A DNA stretch of 64,000 bases, from NCBI RefSeq assembly GCF_026810365.1, contig NZ_CP113948.1:1-64000 (forward strand), written 5' to 3'. Under the pieces are notes generated by a model that saw nothing but the letters and a program-made list of their open reading frames with translations, had not been told where the DNA came from and searched no databases. Origin of the DNA: Flavobacterium praedii (lineage in GTDB: Bacteria; Bacteroidota; Bacteroidia; Flavobacteriales; Flavobacteriaceae). Shown one piece after another: positions 41,641 to 51,552 of the stretch. Numbering within the stretch: position 1 is the first letter of the stretch; each line of letters opens with the position of its first letter. A program made the translations under genes and the position numbers.

Positions 41641-43143
41641 ATGATTTTTACAACCAATAAAAAACCTGAAGATTTAAACAAGTTATACGAGAGTTTAATA
41701 AAACAACTTCCCAATATTATTTTCCAAATTAGGGTTAATTCTCAAAAACATATATCGGTTGATTTCTTAAGTAAACCTATTGAGTTTTTAGATGAGTTTT
41801 CGATTAATGATTTTTTGGAAGATTCCTATAGATTATCAAATTACAAGATTTATGAACCAGATTTAAAAGGTTTCTTGGATTCCTATGAGAAAGCAGTAAC
41901 AAGCAAAAAAAAGTGGGAAATAGATTTTAGATTGCTATTGCCTGAAAGTGGATATAAATGGATTCGTATTGATGCAACCCCAAAAAAAAGTAAACAAGAT
42001 GAGGTGGTTTTTTATGGACTAATTTCGGATATAACAATTGTTAAAGAGCAGGAGATTCGCTTGAAAATTGCAGATGAAAGATATCATTTTGCAGTTCAAG
42101 CTTCGGATAGAGGAGTTTGGGATTGGGATTTGATCACAAATAACGTTTATTATTCTTCGGAATCCATGAAGATCTTGGAATTGAATGAGTCGGATTTGGT
42201 AGCTTCTCCTGAAGAATGGGATGAAAGGGTGCATCCTGATGATCGCGAAGAATATTATGGTAATATAAACCTTCATTTTGAAAATAAAATTCCATTTTAT
42301 GAAACTTGCCATCGTGTTTTATGCAATGGAAGATACAAATGGATACTGGATAGGGGAAAAGTTATCGAAAGAGACGAAAATGGAAAGCCTCTTCGTATTG
42401 CAGGTACTCATACTGATATTTCTGAACAAAAAGAGAAAGAAATTGAATTGGCGCAAATGCTTGAAATTGTAAATACCCAAAACAATAAGTTATTAAATTT
42501 TGCCCATATAGTATCTCATAATTTAAGGACCCATAGTGGAAATATAAAATCATTATTAGATTTGCATAAAGAGAACCTTTTATCAGATTCAGATACAATG
42601 AGTAACATTCAAATTGTATCTGATGAATTGTTCTCAACAATTGAGAATCTTAATGAATTGGTTAGTATATATACCGAGAAAGAGAATAATACTCAGGAAT
42701 TAAAAGTCAATAGTTTTATTGATAAAGTTCTGGATGTTCTCCATGAATCTATAAAAATAAAGGGAATTCAAGTTTTGAATTATGTTCCAAATTCTTTAAT
42801 TGTCATGTGTATTCCTGCTTATTTGGAAAGTATAATGTTAAACTTAGTTACTAATGCAATCAAATATTCAGATCCAAATAAAGAGCCAAAAATTATTTTT
42901 ACATCAGAATCAAATGATGATTACATTATTTTAAATGTAAAAGATAACGGATTGGGAATTGATTTGAGTAAACACAAAGATTCTATATTCGGGTTATATA
43001 AAACGTTTCATAAAAATACCGATGCACGTGGCGTTGGATTATATTTAACTAAAAATCAAATCGAGAATATGGGGGGTAAAATTGAAGTAGAAAGTACGCT
43101 TGATTTTGGATCAACCTTTAAGATTTATTTCAAAAAAAACTAA
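41641..43143 (+). CDS. PAS-domain histidine kinase, soluble
   Basis: 500 aa with no membrane segment. Two PAS domains (about 10-135 and 145-262: GVWDWDLITNNVYYSSE, GTHTDISEQKEKE), a HisKA-like dimerisation region (NFAHIVSHNLRTHSGNI, phospho-His near 293) and HATPase_c (about 385-495: NLVTNAIKYS, DNGLGIDL, GVGLYLTKNQIENMGG). No receiver gene adjacent. Senses a cytoplasmic signal. Confidence 0.85.
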   Translation: MIFTTNKKPEDLNKLYESLIKQLPNIIFQIRVNSQKHISVDFLSKPIEFLDEFSINDFLEDSYRLSNYKIYEPDLKGFLDSYEKAVTSKKKWEIDFRLLLPESGYKWIRIDATPKKSKQDEVVFYGLISDITIVKEQEIRLKIADERYHFAVQASDRGVWDWDLITNNVYYSSESMKILELNESDLVASPEEWDERVHPDDREEYYGNINLHFENKIPFYETCHRVLCNGRYKWILDRGKVIERDENGKPLRIAGTHTDISEQKEKEIELAQMLEIVNTQNNKLLNFAHIVSHNLRTHSGNIKSLLDLHKENLLSDSDTMSNIQIVSDELFSTIENLNELVSIYTEKENNTQELKVNSFIDKVLDVLHESIKIKGIQVLNYVPNSLIVMCIPAYLESIMLNLVTNAIKYSDPNKEPKIIFTSESNDDYIILNVKDNGLGIDLSKHKDSIFGLYKTFHKNTDARGVGLYLTKNQIENMGGKIEVESTLDFGSTFKIYFKKN

Positions 43144-43165
43144 TTGCTTTTTTTAAATAAATTGT

Positions 43166-43207
43166 AAAAAAAAACCAAATTTCAATTATGCAATAATTGA
43201 AATTTGG
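43166..43207 (-). terminator. Terminator of the rny gene
   Basis: Perfect 15-bp arms CCAAATTTCAATTAT (43175-43189) and ATAATTGAAATTTGG (43193-43207), loop GCA, followed on the minus strand by nine T (43166-43174). Confidence 0.85.
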
Positions 43208-43245
43208 AATTAAATCCCAAAACTTTCGGGATAATTTATGAATTT

Positions 43246-44808
43246 TTATTTAGCTATATTTACTGCTCTAGTTTCTCTAATTACGGTAACTTTCACTTGA
43301 CCTGGATAAGTCATTTCGGTTTGAATTTTTTGTGAAATTTCAAATGATAAAGTGGCTGCATTATCATCTGAAACTTTTTCGCTTTCTACAATAACACGAA
43401 GTTCTCTACCAGCTTGAATTGCATAAGCATTTTTTACTCCGCTAAATCCATAAGCCACTTCTTCTAAATCTTTCAAACGTTGAATGTAAGAGTCTAAAAC
43501 TTGTCTTCTTGCACCTGGTCTTGCGCCAGAAATGGCATCACAAACTTGAACGATTGGAGATAGTAATGATTTCATTTCTATCTCGTCATGGTGGGCTCCA
43601 ATGGCGTTACAAACTTCCTCTTTCTCACCGTATTTTTCAGCCCATTGCATACCTAATAAGGCGTGAGGTAGATCGCTTTCGGCATCAGGTACTTTACCAA
43701 TATCATGAAGTAATCCAGCTCTTTTGGCAAGTTTAACATTCAATCCTAATTCAGCAGCCATAATTCCACAAAGTTTTGAAACTTCACGAGAGTGTTGCAA
43801 TAAATTTTGTCCGTAAGAAGAACGGTATTTCATTCTACCTACTACTTTTATCAATTCAGGATGTAAACCGTGAATTCCTAAATCGATCACAGTGCGTTTT
43901 CCTACTTCTATAATTTCATCGTCAATTTGTTTAGTTGTTTTTGCAACAACTTCTTCAATTCGGGCAGGGTGAATACGTCCGTCTGTAACTAATTTGTGTA
44001 ATGCCAAACGTGCTATTTCTCTTCGTACAGGGTCAAAACAGGAAAGAATTATAGCTTCTGGAGTGTCATCAACGATAATTTCAACTCCTGTTGCTGCTTC
44101 AAGGGCCCTAATGTTTCTACCTTCACGTCCAATAATTCTACCTTTTACATCATCAGATTCGATGTTGAATACCGATACACAGTTTTCTACAGCTTCTTCA
44201 GTACCAACTCTTTGGATCGTGTTGATGATTATTTTTTTGGCCTCTTGTTGTGCAGTTAATTTTGCTTCTTCAATTGTGTCTTGAATATGAGACATGGCTT
44301 TACTTTTGGCTTCTGCCTTAAGTCCTTCAACTAATTGCTCTTTGGCTTCATCTGCAGATAAACCAGAAATTAATTCTAGTTGTTGCAATTGACTTTTATG
44401 TAGCTTGTCAACTTCTTGTTGTTTTTTTTCTAAAACTTCGATCTTAGTTGAGTATTCAGCTGTTTTTGCCTCAAAATCATCATTTACTTTTTTAGCTTTT
44501 GATAATTCATTTGAAATTTGAGATTCTTTGTCTCGAACTCTTTTTTCGACTTCAGCTACTTTTTTATCTCGCGCAAGAATTACCTGTTCGTGTTCCGATT
44601 TTAATTCAATAAATTTTTCTTTTGCTTGAAGAATTTTGTCTTTTTTAATATTTTCGGCTTCAAGATTGGCGTCTTTTAAGATTGATGCTGCTTCTTTTTT
44701 TGCGCTTTTGATTAAATTAGAGATATTGCTTTTTTCGATGATTTTTGCGATGCCAAATCCTGCTGCTATACCTGTAATTCCTGAAATAATTATTGTTATG
44801 ATGTCCAT
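43246..44808 (-). CDS. rny: Ribonuclease Y
   Basis: 520 aa. N-terminal membrane segment ([20 protein letters not shown]), coiled coil (about 30-200), KH domain (about 212-270, [19 protein letters not shown]) and HD domain (about 330-425, [10 protein letters not shown]). mRNA decay endonuclease. Convergent in function with its neighbours only by position; the 6S-like RNA and zapA lie upstream on the same strand. Confidence 0.95.
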   Translation of the reverse strand: MDIITIIISGITGIAAGFGIAKIIEKSNISNLIKSAKKEAASILKDANLEAENIKKDKILQAKEKFIELKSEHEQVILARDKKVAEVEKRVRDKESQISNELSKAKKVNDDFEAKTAEYSTKIEVLEKKQQEVDKLHKSQLQQLELISGLSADEAKEQLVEGLKAEAKSKAMSHIQDTIEEAKLTAQQEAKKIIINTIQRVGTEEAVENCVSVFNIESDDVKGRIIGREGRNIRALEAATGVEIIVDDTPEAIILSCFDPVRREIARLALHKLVTDGRIHPARIEEVVAKTTKQIDDEIIEVGKRTVIDLGIHGLHPELIKVVGRMKYRSSYGQNLLQHSREVSKLCGIMAAELGLNVKLAKRAGLLHDIGKVPDAESDLPHALLGMQWAEKYGEKEEVCNAIGAHHDEIEMKSLLSPIVQVCDAISGARPGARRQVLDSYIQRLKDLEEVAYGFSGVKNAYAIQAGRELRVIVESEKVSDDNAATLSFEISQKIQTEMTYPGQVKVTVIRETRAVNIAK

Positions 44809-44829
44809 GTTTATTAAAAATTTATATAT

Positions 44830-44990
44830 AAAAAAAGCCTACATTAGAAGTTGTATAAACTCGAAAAGACAAGTTTTGAGCTAACTCACTGTTCAAGTTT
44901 CCTCGCCGAAGCGTGGCATGCTTTAGTAGTGATGATTTGCTCATTCTAAAATGTTAGTGTTGAGTTTACCAATATGAACTAATGTAGGCA
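44830..44990 (-). ncRNA. ssrS: 6S RNA-like (6S-Flavo type) gene
   Basis: Between zapA and rny. Perfect 11-bp arms GCCTACATTAG (44837-44847) and CTAATGTAGGC (44979-44989) enclose about 130 bases with smaller complementarity, closing a long rod. On the minus strand the 3' arm is followed by seven T. Position next to zapA matches the 6S neighbourhood in other bacteria. No ORF. 6S binds RNA polymerase in stationary phase; identity is by structure and context. Confidence 0.65.
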
Positions 44991-45015
44991 GTATCTTAGT
45001 CTTTGTAAAGAACGT

Positions 45016-45309
45016 TTAATTTTCGAGATGTTGATCTAAAAGTAAATTGATTTTGTTTAATCTTTCAATGGTTTCTTCGCCATTTATTGCATTATCAATT
45101 TGTTTTTGTTCTGCTTGAGAAGCAAATTGTAAGGCACACATAGCCAATACATCTTGTTTGTCTCGTACAGCATAATTTTCTTCAAATTGCTTAATCATCG
45201 CATCAATTTTCTTCGAAGCACTTCTAAGTCCTTCTTCCTGAGAGCGATCCACTGTTAAAGGGTAAACTCTGTCTGCAATTGATATCTTAATTTTAAGCTT
45301 TTCGTCCAT
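45016..45309 (-). CDS. zapA: Cell division protein ZapA
   Basis: 97 aa. N-terminal KIKISIADRVYPLTVD and the ZapA coiled-coil with QDVLAMCALQFASQAEQKQ. FtsZ-bundling factor. 7 bases after a coiled-coil gene, same strand. Confidence 0.9.
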   Translation of the reverse strand: MDEKLKIKISIADRVYPLTVDRSQEEGLRSASKKIDAMIKQFEENYAVRDKQDVLAMCALQFASQAEQKQIDNAINGEETIERLNKINLLLDQHLEN

Positions 45310-45316
45310 ATTTTTA

Positions 45317-45607
45317 CTAATCTGATAGCTGAGCTATACAGTAATCAATTTCACGAATTATTGAATTTATTTTAAGCTTTGTATCTCTTTTATTATCGTC
45401 ACTGCCTAATAATGCATTGGCTATTTTGAGTGTCTCTAATTGTGTTTTTAGCGTTTCAATTTCAATCGTTTGAGATTGTATCAACACTGCAGCATTCTTT
45501 AATTCTAATTGTAATTCTTGATTGTTTTGTTCTAAACTTTTTATTTTAAAAAAAAGTTTTTTAATCTTATTTTCAAGAGTATTAATTATTTCTGCAATCA
45601 CACTCAT
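45317..45607 (-). CDS. Coiled-coil protein upstream of zapA
   Basis: 96 aa. Almost entirely coiled coil: IINTLENKIKKLFFKIKSLE and LQLELKNAAVLIQSQTIEIE. No family recognised with certainty. Next to zapA (7-base gap), so a ZapB-like division role is plausible; not proven. Confidence 0.7.
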   Translation of the reverse strand: MSVIAEIINTLENKIKKLFFKIKSLEQNNQELQLELKNAAVLIQSQTIEIETLKTQLETLKIANALLGSDDNKRDTKLKINSIIREIDYCIAQLSD

Positions 45608-45777
45608 TATAATTCCTATTCATTACTTAATCTTACAAAGTTAGTATTCCTTTTTATTATTACAATATTTTATTGAATTTTTTACATTAAAATAATTAAC
45701 AATTTAAAAATCAGATTGTTGTGTATTGCATTTATTTTAACTTGTGAGATTTAGTTCCTTTTTTTACCTTAGCAAAA

Positions 45778-47484
45778 ATGTATTTCATGAAAATTTCCTT
45801 TTTTTCAATTCTTTTTACCAGTATTCTATTTGCTCAAACGGATTATCCTAAAAATTATTTTTGTCCTCCGTTAGATATTCCCTTGCAATTATCTGGAAAT
45901 TTCGGTGAATTAAGACCCAATCATTTTCACGCTGGCTTCGATATGAAAACGCTTCAAAGAGAAGGGATCAATGTTTATGCAGTTGCTGATGGTTATGTTT
46001 CCAGAATTAAGATTTCTACTTTTGGTAATGGGAAAACCATTTATATTGATCACCCTAATGGATATACTTCGGTGTATGGTCATTTGCAAAAAGCTACCGA
46101 TTTTATCGAAAGTGTTATAAAGAAAACGCATTATAAAGAACAGTCTTTTGAAATTGAAATGTATTTTAAACCAAATGAAATGCCTGTTAGTAAAGGACAG
46201 TTAATAGCTCTTTCTGGAAATACGGGTGCTTCTGAAGGGCCTCATTTGCATTTTGAATTCAGAGACACTAAAACGGAAAAAGTAATTAATCCTATGTTTT
46301 TTGGTTTTGATACTTTTATGAAAGATGCCAAAAAGCCTATTGTTTCTAATTTATTCGTGTATCCTTTAGATTCCAAAACTACGGTTAATCACGCACAACG
46401 TTTTATACCAATTAATTTGTCATTGCAGAAAGACGGAACATATTTAGCAGATAAAGTCGTTGCCAACGGTAAAATAGGTTTTGGAATTTCAGCTTATGAC
46501 TATGATGATGTGTCATTTAATAAAAATGGCGTTTTTGATGTGAATTTGTTTTGTAATGGCAAATCTATTTTTGGCTATCAATTCAATACTTATTCTTTTG
46601 ATGAAATGCGTTATATAAATGCATTTATCGATTATTCTTTTTATAAAAAAACACAACAAAGAATTCAAAAATTATTTATGAATCCGCCCTTTAATCTGAG
46701 TATTATTAGAACAGATGATACTAATGGCGTTATTTCGGTGCTTCCTAATGTGAATTCAGTTTGTCGTTTGGAGGTTTCAGATTTTTATGGAAATAAAACC
46801 ACAATTACTATTCCTATATCATATGATGCACTTTCAACTATAATCGAAAAAGAAGCTGTTGTTTCTAATTATTTAGTTAAAGCTTCGAAAGATTGCTTTT
46901 TTGAAAAAGACAAATGTTCTGTTTTCTTTCCTGCTGGGACTTTTTATAATGACTTTAATTTGAATTTTGATGTAAAAAACAATGTTTTGACTGTACATGA
47001 CGATACGGTTCCTGCTCATTCTAGTTTTACTGTTTCTATGGAGAGTGATAGTTTTTCTGAAAGTCTTAAAGAAAAAGTGTTTATAGGTAGGATAGAAGGT
47101 AGGAGGGTGAGCTACAATGCAACCCGTCAAAAAGAGAATGTATATGAGGCGAAAACAAAAACTTTGGGTCAATTCAAATTAGTTTTGGATACGATTCCGC
47201 CTATTATTTCTATGACTAAACCTATTGAAGGCAAAACATTAGACAATCAAAAATTGCTTCAAGTGAATATTTCGGATTCTGTTTCAGGTATAAAGTCATA
47301 TAATGGCTATCTAAATGGAGAATGGATTTTGATGGAATACGATAATAAAACAGGATTGTTGACCCATAATTTCAGTGATGGCATAGTAGCTCAAGGCAAT
47401 AATGTTTTAAAAGTGGTAGTAGTTGATAATGTAGGGAATTCTTCTATCTTTGAAACTCATTTTCAAAGAAATCAAAAACAATAA
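45778..47484 (+). CDS. M23 family metallopeptidase
   Basis: 568 aa. Signal peptide at 1-22 (second Met at 45787 also possible). LytM/M23 domain at about 40-180: GELRPNHFHAGFDM (His-x-x-x-Asp zinc site), VYGHLQKA, and GPHLHFEFRD (final His). The rest is beta-rich. Cell-wall peptidase. 11 bases before the TonB-dependent receptor gene. Confidence 0.85.
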   Translation: MYFMKISFFSILFTSILFAQTDYPKNYFCPPLDIPLQLSGNFGELRPNHFHAGFDMKTLQREGINVYAVADGYVSRIKISTFGNGKTIYIDHPNGYTSVYGHLQKATDFIESVIKKTHYKEQSFEIEMYFKPNEMPVSKGQLIALSGNTGASEGPHLHFEFRDTKTEKVINPMFFGFDTFMKDAKKPIVSNLFVYPLDSKTTVNHAQRFIPINLSLQKDGTYLADKVVANGKIGFGISAYDYDDVSFNKNGVFDVNLFCNGKSIFGYQFNTYSFDEMRYINAFIDYSFYKKTQQRIQKLFMNPPFNLSIIRTDDTNGVISVLPNVNSVCRLEVSDFYGNKTTITIPISYDALSTIIEKEAVVSNYLVKASKDCFFEKDKCSVFFPAGTFYNDFNLNFDVKNNVLTVHDDTVPAHSSFTVSMESDSFSESLKEKVFIGRIEGRRVSYNATRQKENVYEAKTKTLGQFKLVLDTIPPIISMTKPIEGKTLDNQKLLQVNISDSVSGIKSYNGYLNGEWILMEYDNKTGLLTHNFSDGIVAQGNNVLKVVVVDNVGNSSIFETHFQRNQKQ

Positions 47485-47495
47485 ATCTTAACCAA

Positions 47496-49961
47496 TTGAA
47501 TATTTTTAAATCGCTGTGTTGTTTTATTTTTGTGTGGATAGGATCAAATTCATTTGCTCAGACTGCTTTTGTTAAAGGAGTTGTTTTCGATCAAAAAAAT
47601 CTTCCTGTTGAAGGCGTAAATGTAAGTTGTTTAAATAACACGACTCAGACAAACGATAATGGTTTCTATCAAATTGCAATTCCTTCCGATCAAAAAGTTA
47701 CTATAGCTTTTACTCATATTTCATTAAAAAAAGCTAGTCTTACTGTTTCTTTAAAGTCCAATGAAGTTTATCTGCTCAACTTGCAGATGAATGATCAGGA
47801 AGAACAGATGGGTGAGGTTATTATAAACGGCAATACTAAAAAAACAGTCCAAGGTATTATTACTTTTGAAGCCGAAGATATTCGTTTTATTCCTGGGGCC
47901 AATGCTGGAATTGAAAATGTTTTGAAAACGTTGCCTGGTGTAAATACTAATAATGAACTTAGTACACAATATTCGGTTCGAGGAGGAAATTACGACGAAA
48001 ATTTGGTATATGTAAACGAGATTGAAGTGTATCGTCCTTTTTTGATTCGGTCAGGTCAACAAGAAGGGTTGAGTTTTATCAATACCGATTTGGTTCAAAA
48101 TATAGAATTTTCAGCAGGAGGTTTTCAAGCAAAGTATGGTGATAAAATGTCTTCAGTTTTGGATATTACCTATAGAAATCCAACAAAATTTGGTGCGGCT
48201 CTCGAAATGAGTCTCCTAGGCGGAAGTCTAGCTGTTGATGCGGTTTCTAAAGATAATAAATGGTCTGCAATTACGGGTGTCAGATATAGAAATAATAGTC
48301 TTTTAGTCAATAGTCAAGAAACTCAAACTAATTATACACCTACTTTTGCAGATATTCAAACAAACGTCAATTATCAAGCTTCTGCCAAATGGCAATGGAG
48401 TTTTCTAGGGAATATTTCTCAAAATAAGTATTTGTACCAACCTCTTACTCGTCAAACTAATTTTGGAACAGTAGATGCACCAATGGCACTTGCTGTTTAT
48501 TATGAAGGCAAGGAAAAGGACAAATACGATACTTATTTTGGAGCTTTAAAATCCACATATCAAGTGAGTGATACTTTTACCTTGAAATTTATTGGATCCG
48601 TTTTTCATACTTTAGAACAAGAATATTTTGATATTTTAGCACAATACCGTTTGGGCGAAGTCGATACCAATATTGGTTCGGATACATACGGGGATATTGC
48701 CTTTTCTAGAGGGATTGGTTCCCAGATCAATCATGCTCGAAATGATTTGGATGCTTTGATTGCTAATTTGGAGCTTAAAGGGTTGAAAAACTGGAAACAA
48801 AATCAAATCGAATGGGGAGTAAAATACACCAAAGAATCGATTCATGACCGAATTTCAGAATGGGAAGTAATTGATTCGGCTGGGTTTTCGATAAGACCTC
48901 CAATTGTATTGCCTAAAAATAATGAACCATATCTACCTTATGCAGGATTGTTAGTTCCTTACCAATATGTAAGTGCTATAAATTTTACAGATATCAATCG
49001 GTTTTCGGCATATGCACAATGGAGTAGAAAAGATATTTTGGGTTCAAGCGAAGTTTGGTATAATCTAGGTGCACGAATGCAAAGCTGGGAAGTTACAGGT
49101 GATAATTTAGATAATAAATTTCAAACTGTTTTTAGTCCAAGAGCCCAATTCGCTATCAAACCCGATTGGAAAAAAGAAATGATATTCCGATTTACCATTG
49201 GGGTGTATAATCAGCCTCCTTTTTATAGAGAATTGCGTGATTTCAGTGGAGTGGTGCAACCAAATGTTAAAGCTCAAAAATCTATAAATCTTGTTATAGC
49301 GAATGATTATAGTTTTAAAATGTGGGAACGACCATTTAAGTTAGTAACCGAAGGGTATTATAAAAAAATGACCAATGTAAATCCGTATACAGTTGATAAT
49401 GTAAGGATACGCTATGCGGCAAATAACAATGCGATTGCTTATGTGCAAGGTCTAGATGTTCGTCTGAATGGGGAATTTGTTTCAGGAACCGATTCTTGGA
49501 TTAGTTTTGGCTATCTAAAAACGGAAGAGAATATCGATAACAAAGGATATATTTCCAGACCAACAGACCAACGATTGAAATTTGCACTTTTGTTTCAGGA
49601 TTATATGCCAAATATTCCGAGTTTAAAATTGTATCTAAATTTGGTTTACAATACCGGATTACCAGGAGGTTCACCATCGTATTCAGATCCGTATTTGTAT
49701 CAAAATCGATTGAATGACTACCGCCGTGTTGATGTTGGATTTTCCAAAGTTTTTATCGATCAAAAAATAGGAATGTCTAATAAGAAATTTTTAAAAAGCG
49801 TAAAGGAACTGTCTCTGGGTTTTGAAATTTTCAATCTTTTTAACAATCAAAATGCGATAACCAATACTTGGGTTCGAGATGTATATACCAAAACAGAATA
49901 TGCGATTCCGAATTATATGACAACCCGCGTTTTTAATTTGAAGTTGAGCATGAGGTTATAA
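47496..49961 (+). CDS. TonB-dependent outer-membrane receptor
   Basis: 821 aa. TTG start at 47496 gives a full signal peptide (CCFIFVWIGSNSFAQ). CarboxypepD_reg-like domain (about 22-95), plug domain (about 115-225, PGVNTNNELSTQYSVRGGN) and a beta barrel to the end (VFNLKLSMRL). Substrate unknown; no SusD partner follows. Upstream gene is an M23 peptidase. Confidence 0.85.
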   Translation: MNIFKSLCCFIFVWIGSNSFAQTAFVKGVVFDQKNLPVEGVNVSCLNNTTQTNDNGFYQIAIPSDQKVTIAFTHISLKKASLTVSLKSNEVYLLNLQMNDQEEQMGEVIINGNTKKTVQGIITFEAEDIRFIPGANAGIENVLKTLPGVNTNNELSTQYSVRGGNYDENLVYVNEIEVYRPFLIRSGQQEGLSFINTDLVQNIEFSAGGFQAKYGDKMSSVLDITYRNPTKFGAALEMSLLGGSLAVDAVSKDNKWSAITGVRYRNNSLLVNSQETQTNYTPTFADIQTNVNYQASAKWQWSFLGNISQNKYLYQPLTRQTNFGTVDAPMALAVYYEGKEKDKYDTYFGALKSTYQVSDTFTLKFIGSVFHTLEQEYFDILAQYRLGEVDTNIGSDTYGDIAFSRGIGSQINHARNDLDALIANLELKGLKNWKQNQIEWGVKYTKESIHDRISEWEVIDSAGFSIRPPIVLPKNNEPYLPYAGLLVPYQYVSAINFTDINRFSAYAQWSRKDILGSSEVWYNLGARMQSWEVTGDNLDNKFQTVFSPRAQFAIKPDWKKEMIFRFTIGVYNQPPFYRELRDFSGVVQPNVKAQKSINLVIANDYSFKMWERPFKLVTEGYYKKMTNVNPYTVDNVRIRYAANNNAIAYVQGLDVRLNGEFVSGTDSWISFGYLKTEENIDNKGYISRPTDQRLKFALLFQDYMPNIPSLKLYLNLVYNTGLPGGSPSYSDPYLYQNRLNDYRRVDVGFSKVFIDQKIGMSNKKFLKSVKELSLGFEIFNLFNNQNAITNTWVRDVYTKTEYAIPNYMTTRVFNLKLSMRL

Positions 49962-50017
49962 TTATATTAAAATGAATAAATCTGCAGTATATCGCCTTTT
50001 TCATTTTTAAAAATGAT

Positions 50018-50025
50018 TACATTTG
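50018..50025 (+). promoter_or_regulatory. Promoter -7 box of the EF-loop lipoprotein gene
   Basis: TACATTTG matches TAnnTTTG, 27 bases before the ATG at 50053. Confidence 0.5.
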
Positions 50026-50052
50026 AGTTTATTTTTTAATATTAAAATTATT

Positions 50053-50775
50053 ATGAGAATATCGTATTTTGCCTTTGTTGGAATATCGCTTTTATTTTTA
50101 GCAAGTTGTAAAGAAGAATCTGAAAAGCCTAAAGTGACTTACGATGCTTCAAAAGTTGGGAGAGAATTAACTAAAGCCGATTCGACTCAAATCAAAATTG
50201 CCGATTTGCCCATTCAAATGCAAGGAACAGACTATTTGATTCATCCAGTAGGAGATTTGAGCGTATATGAAAAAGGATCCAAAAATAAATACGGTTCTTC
50301 TAGTGTAAATGATTTGAGTTTCACTATATCAAATGCATCCGAGTATGAAATTACAGGATATTTGCAAAATCTTAAATTTCAAAAAATTGGTTCCGATTCT
50401 ATTAGAGCATTAACAGATGAGCCAATTTTAATTCAAACAGCTACTTATTTAAAAACAGTTTCGGATAAAATCAATAAGCAAATTATGGTTTATACGATGT
50501 GTGATATGGATACCAATAAAGATGGAAAACTTGATGTAAGTGATATTACAACTTTGTATTTAAGTAAAATTAGTGGGGGAAAATTGACCAAAGTTTCAGC
50601 TGATTTTCAAGAATTGATCGATTGGAACTTAATAGAATCACAAAACCGTTTGTATTTTAGAACAGTAGAGGACACCAATAAAAATGGGAAGTTTGACAGC
50701 AAAGATGTACTTCATTACAATTATATCGATTTGGCAAAAAATGATTGGAAAGTGGAAACATACAATCCGATTTAA
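50053..50775 (+). CDS. Lipoprotein with two EF-hand-like calcium loops
   Basis: 240 aa from ATG 50053; the upstream TTG is not needed. Lipoprotein signal ending LLFLASC (Cys 19). Two acidic loops, DMDTNKDGKLDVSD (about 155-168) and EDTNKNGKFDSKD (about 212-224), match the DxDxNxDGxxD calcium-binding pattern. Rest is unassigned. Outer-membrane location likely. Confidence 0.75.
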   Translation: MRISYFAFVGISLLFLASCKEESEKPKVTYDASKVGRELTKADSTQIKIADLPIQMQGTDYLIHPVGDLSVYEKGSKNKYGSSSVNDLSFTISNASEYEITGYLQNLKFQKIGSDSIRALTDEPILIQTATYLKTVSDKINKQIMVYTMCDMDTNKDGKLDVSDITTLYLSKISGGKLTKVSADFQELIDWNLIESQNRLYFRTVEDTNKNGKFDSKDVLHYNYIDLAKNDWKVETYNPI

Positions 50776-50778
50776 CTC

Positions 50779-51480
50779 TTAAATCAATATGTCACTTTCT
50801 AAATCTGATTTTTCAATTTCAAAATCAAATCCTAGTTGTTTTACCAATTGAATTACTAAGTTTTTGTACCAATTCTCGGATTTGGGATGTATATAAATTT
50901 TTTCTATCAGTTGACTGATATTTACATTTATTTTTAAACCATCATTCAATTTGATGTTGCTGTCTGCTACGTCTGTAATGATGCGTACTTCGCGTTCGTA
51001 TTGAAAACTTTTTCGTTTGAATAAAAAAGGGAAAAACATATCATCAAACGGAATGTATTCTTTTTTGTAGTCGATATAATTGACTTCACCAATATATTGT
51101 TTGTAATTTTTTTCGGGAACCAAAGCCTCTTGAAGCCTTTTTACGGTAGATTGTATGGCCAATCCTTCGCTGTTTTGGGTAAAAATTTGCCACATGGCAA
51201 ACGATTCATATTCATTGATGTGCCAACTGCTAATGGCTACTTTCTCCCGATGGGTTTTGTAATAATTTAAGAAATCAGGATTGTTTATCGAAAGTTTTTT
51301 GATTTCCTCAAATGTAGGTTCGCTAAAAGTGCCTTCGTATTGGTCTTCAAATTTATCAGATCGAGACATGAATAATTTTTGCGAAAGCAATAAATCCAAA
51401 AACTTCGACAAGTCCAGATATTTCCATACAATGGTATCTGGATCTTGTGGAAGTTTTATGTTAGGATTGTTAAGGTACAT
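50779..51480 (-). CDS. DUF2971 family protein
   Basis: 233 aa. DUF2971 motifs: YLDLSKFLDLLLSQKLFMSR, then SSWHINEYESFAMWQIF and YEREVRIIT near 165. Function unknown; family members are often near defence genes but this one sits in core chromosome. Confidence 0.8.
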   Translation of the reverse strand: MYLNNPNIKLPQDPDTIVWKYLDLSKFLDLLLSQKLFMSRSDKFEDQYEGTFSEPTFEEIKKLSINNPDFLNYYKTHREKVAISSWHINEYESFAMWQIFTQNSEGLAIQSTVKRLQEALVPEKNYKQYIGEVNYIDYKKEYIPFDDMFFPFLFKRKSFQYEREVRIITDVADSNIKLNDGLKINVNISQLIEKIYIHPKSENWYKNLVIQLVKQLGFDFEIEKSDLESDILI

Positions 51481-51552
51481 TTTATGGGTATAAATTAAAA
51501 GGTTAAAAGGTTTAAAGTTTAGTTTTTGTTAAACTTTTTAAACTAATCTATG

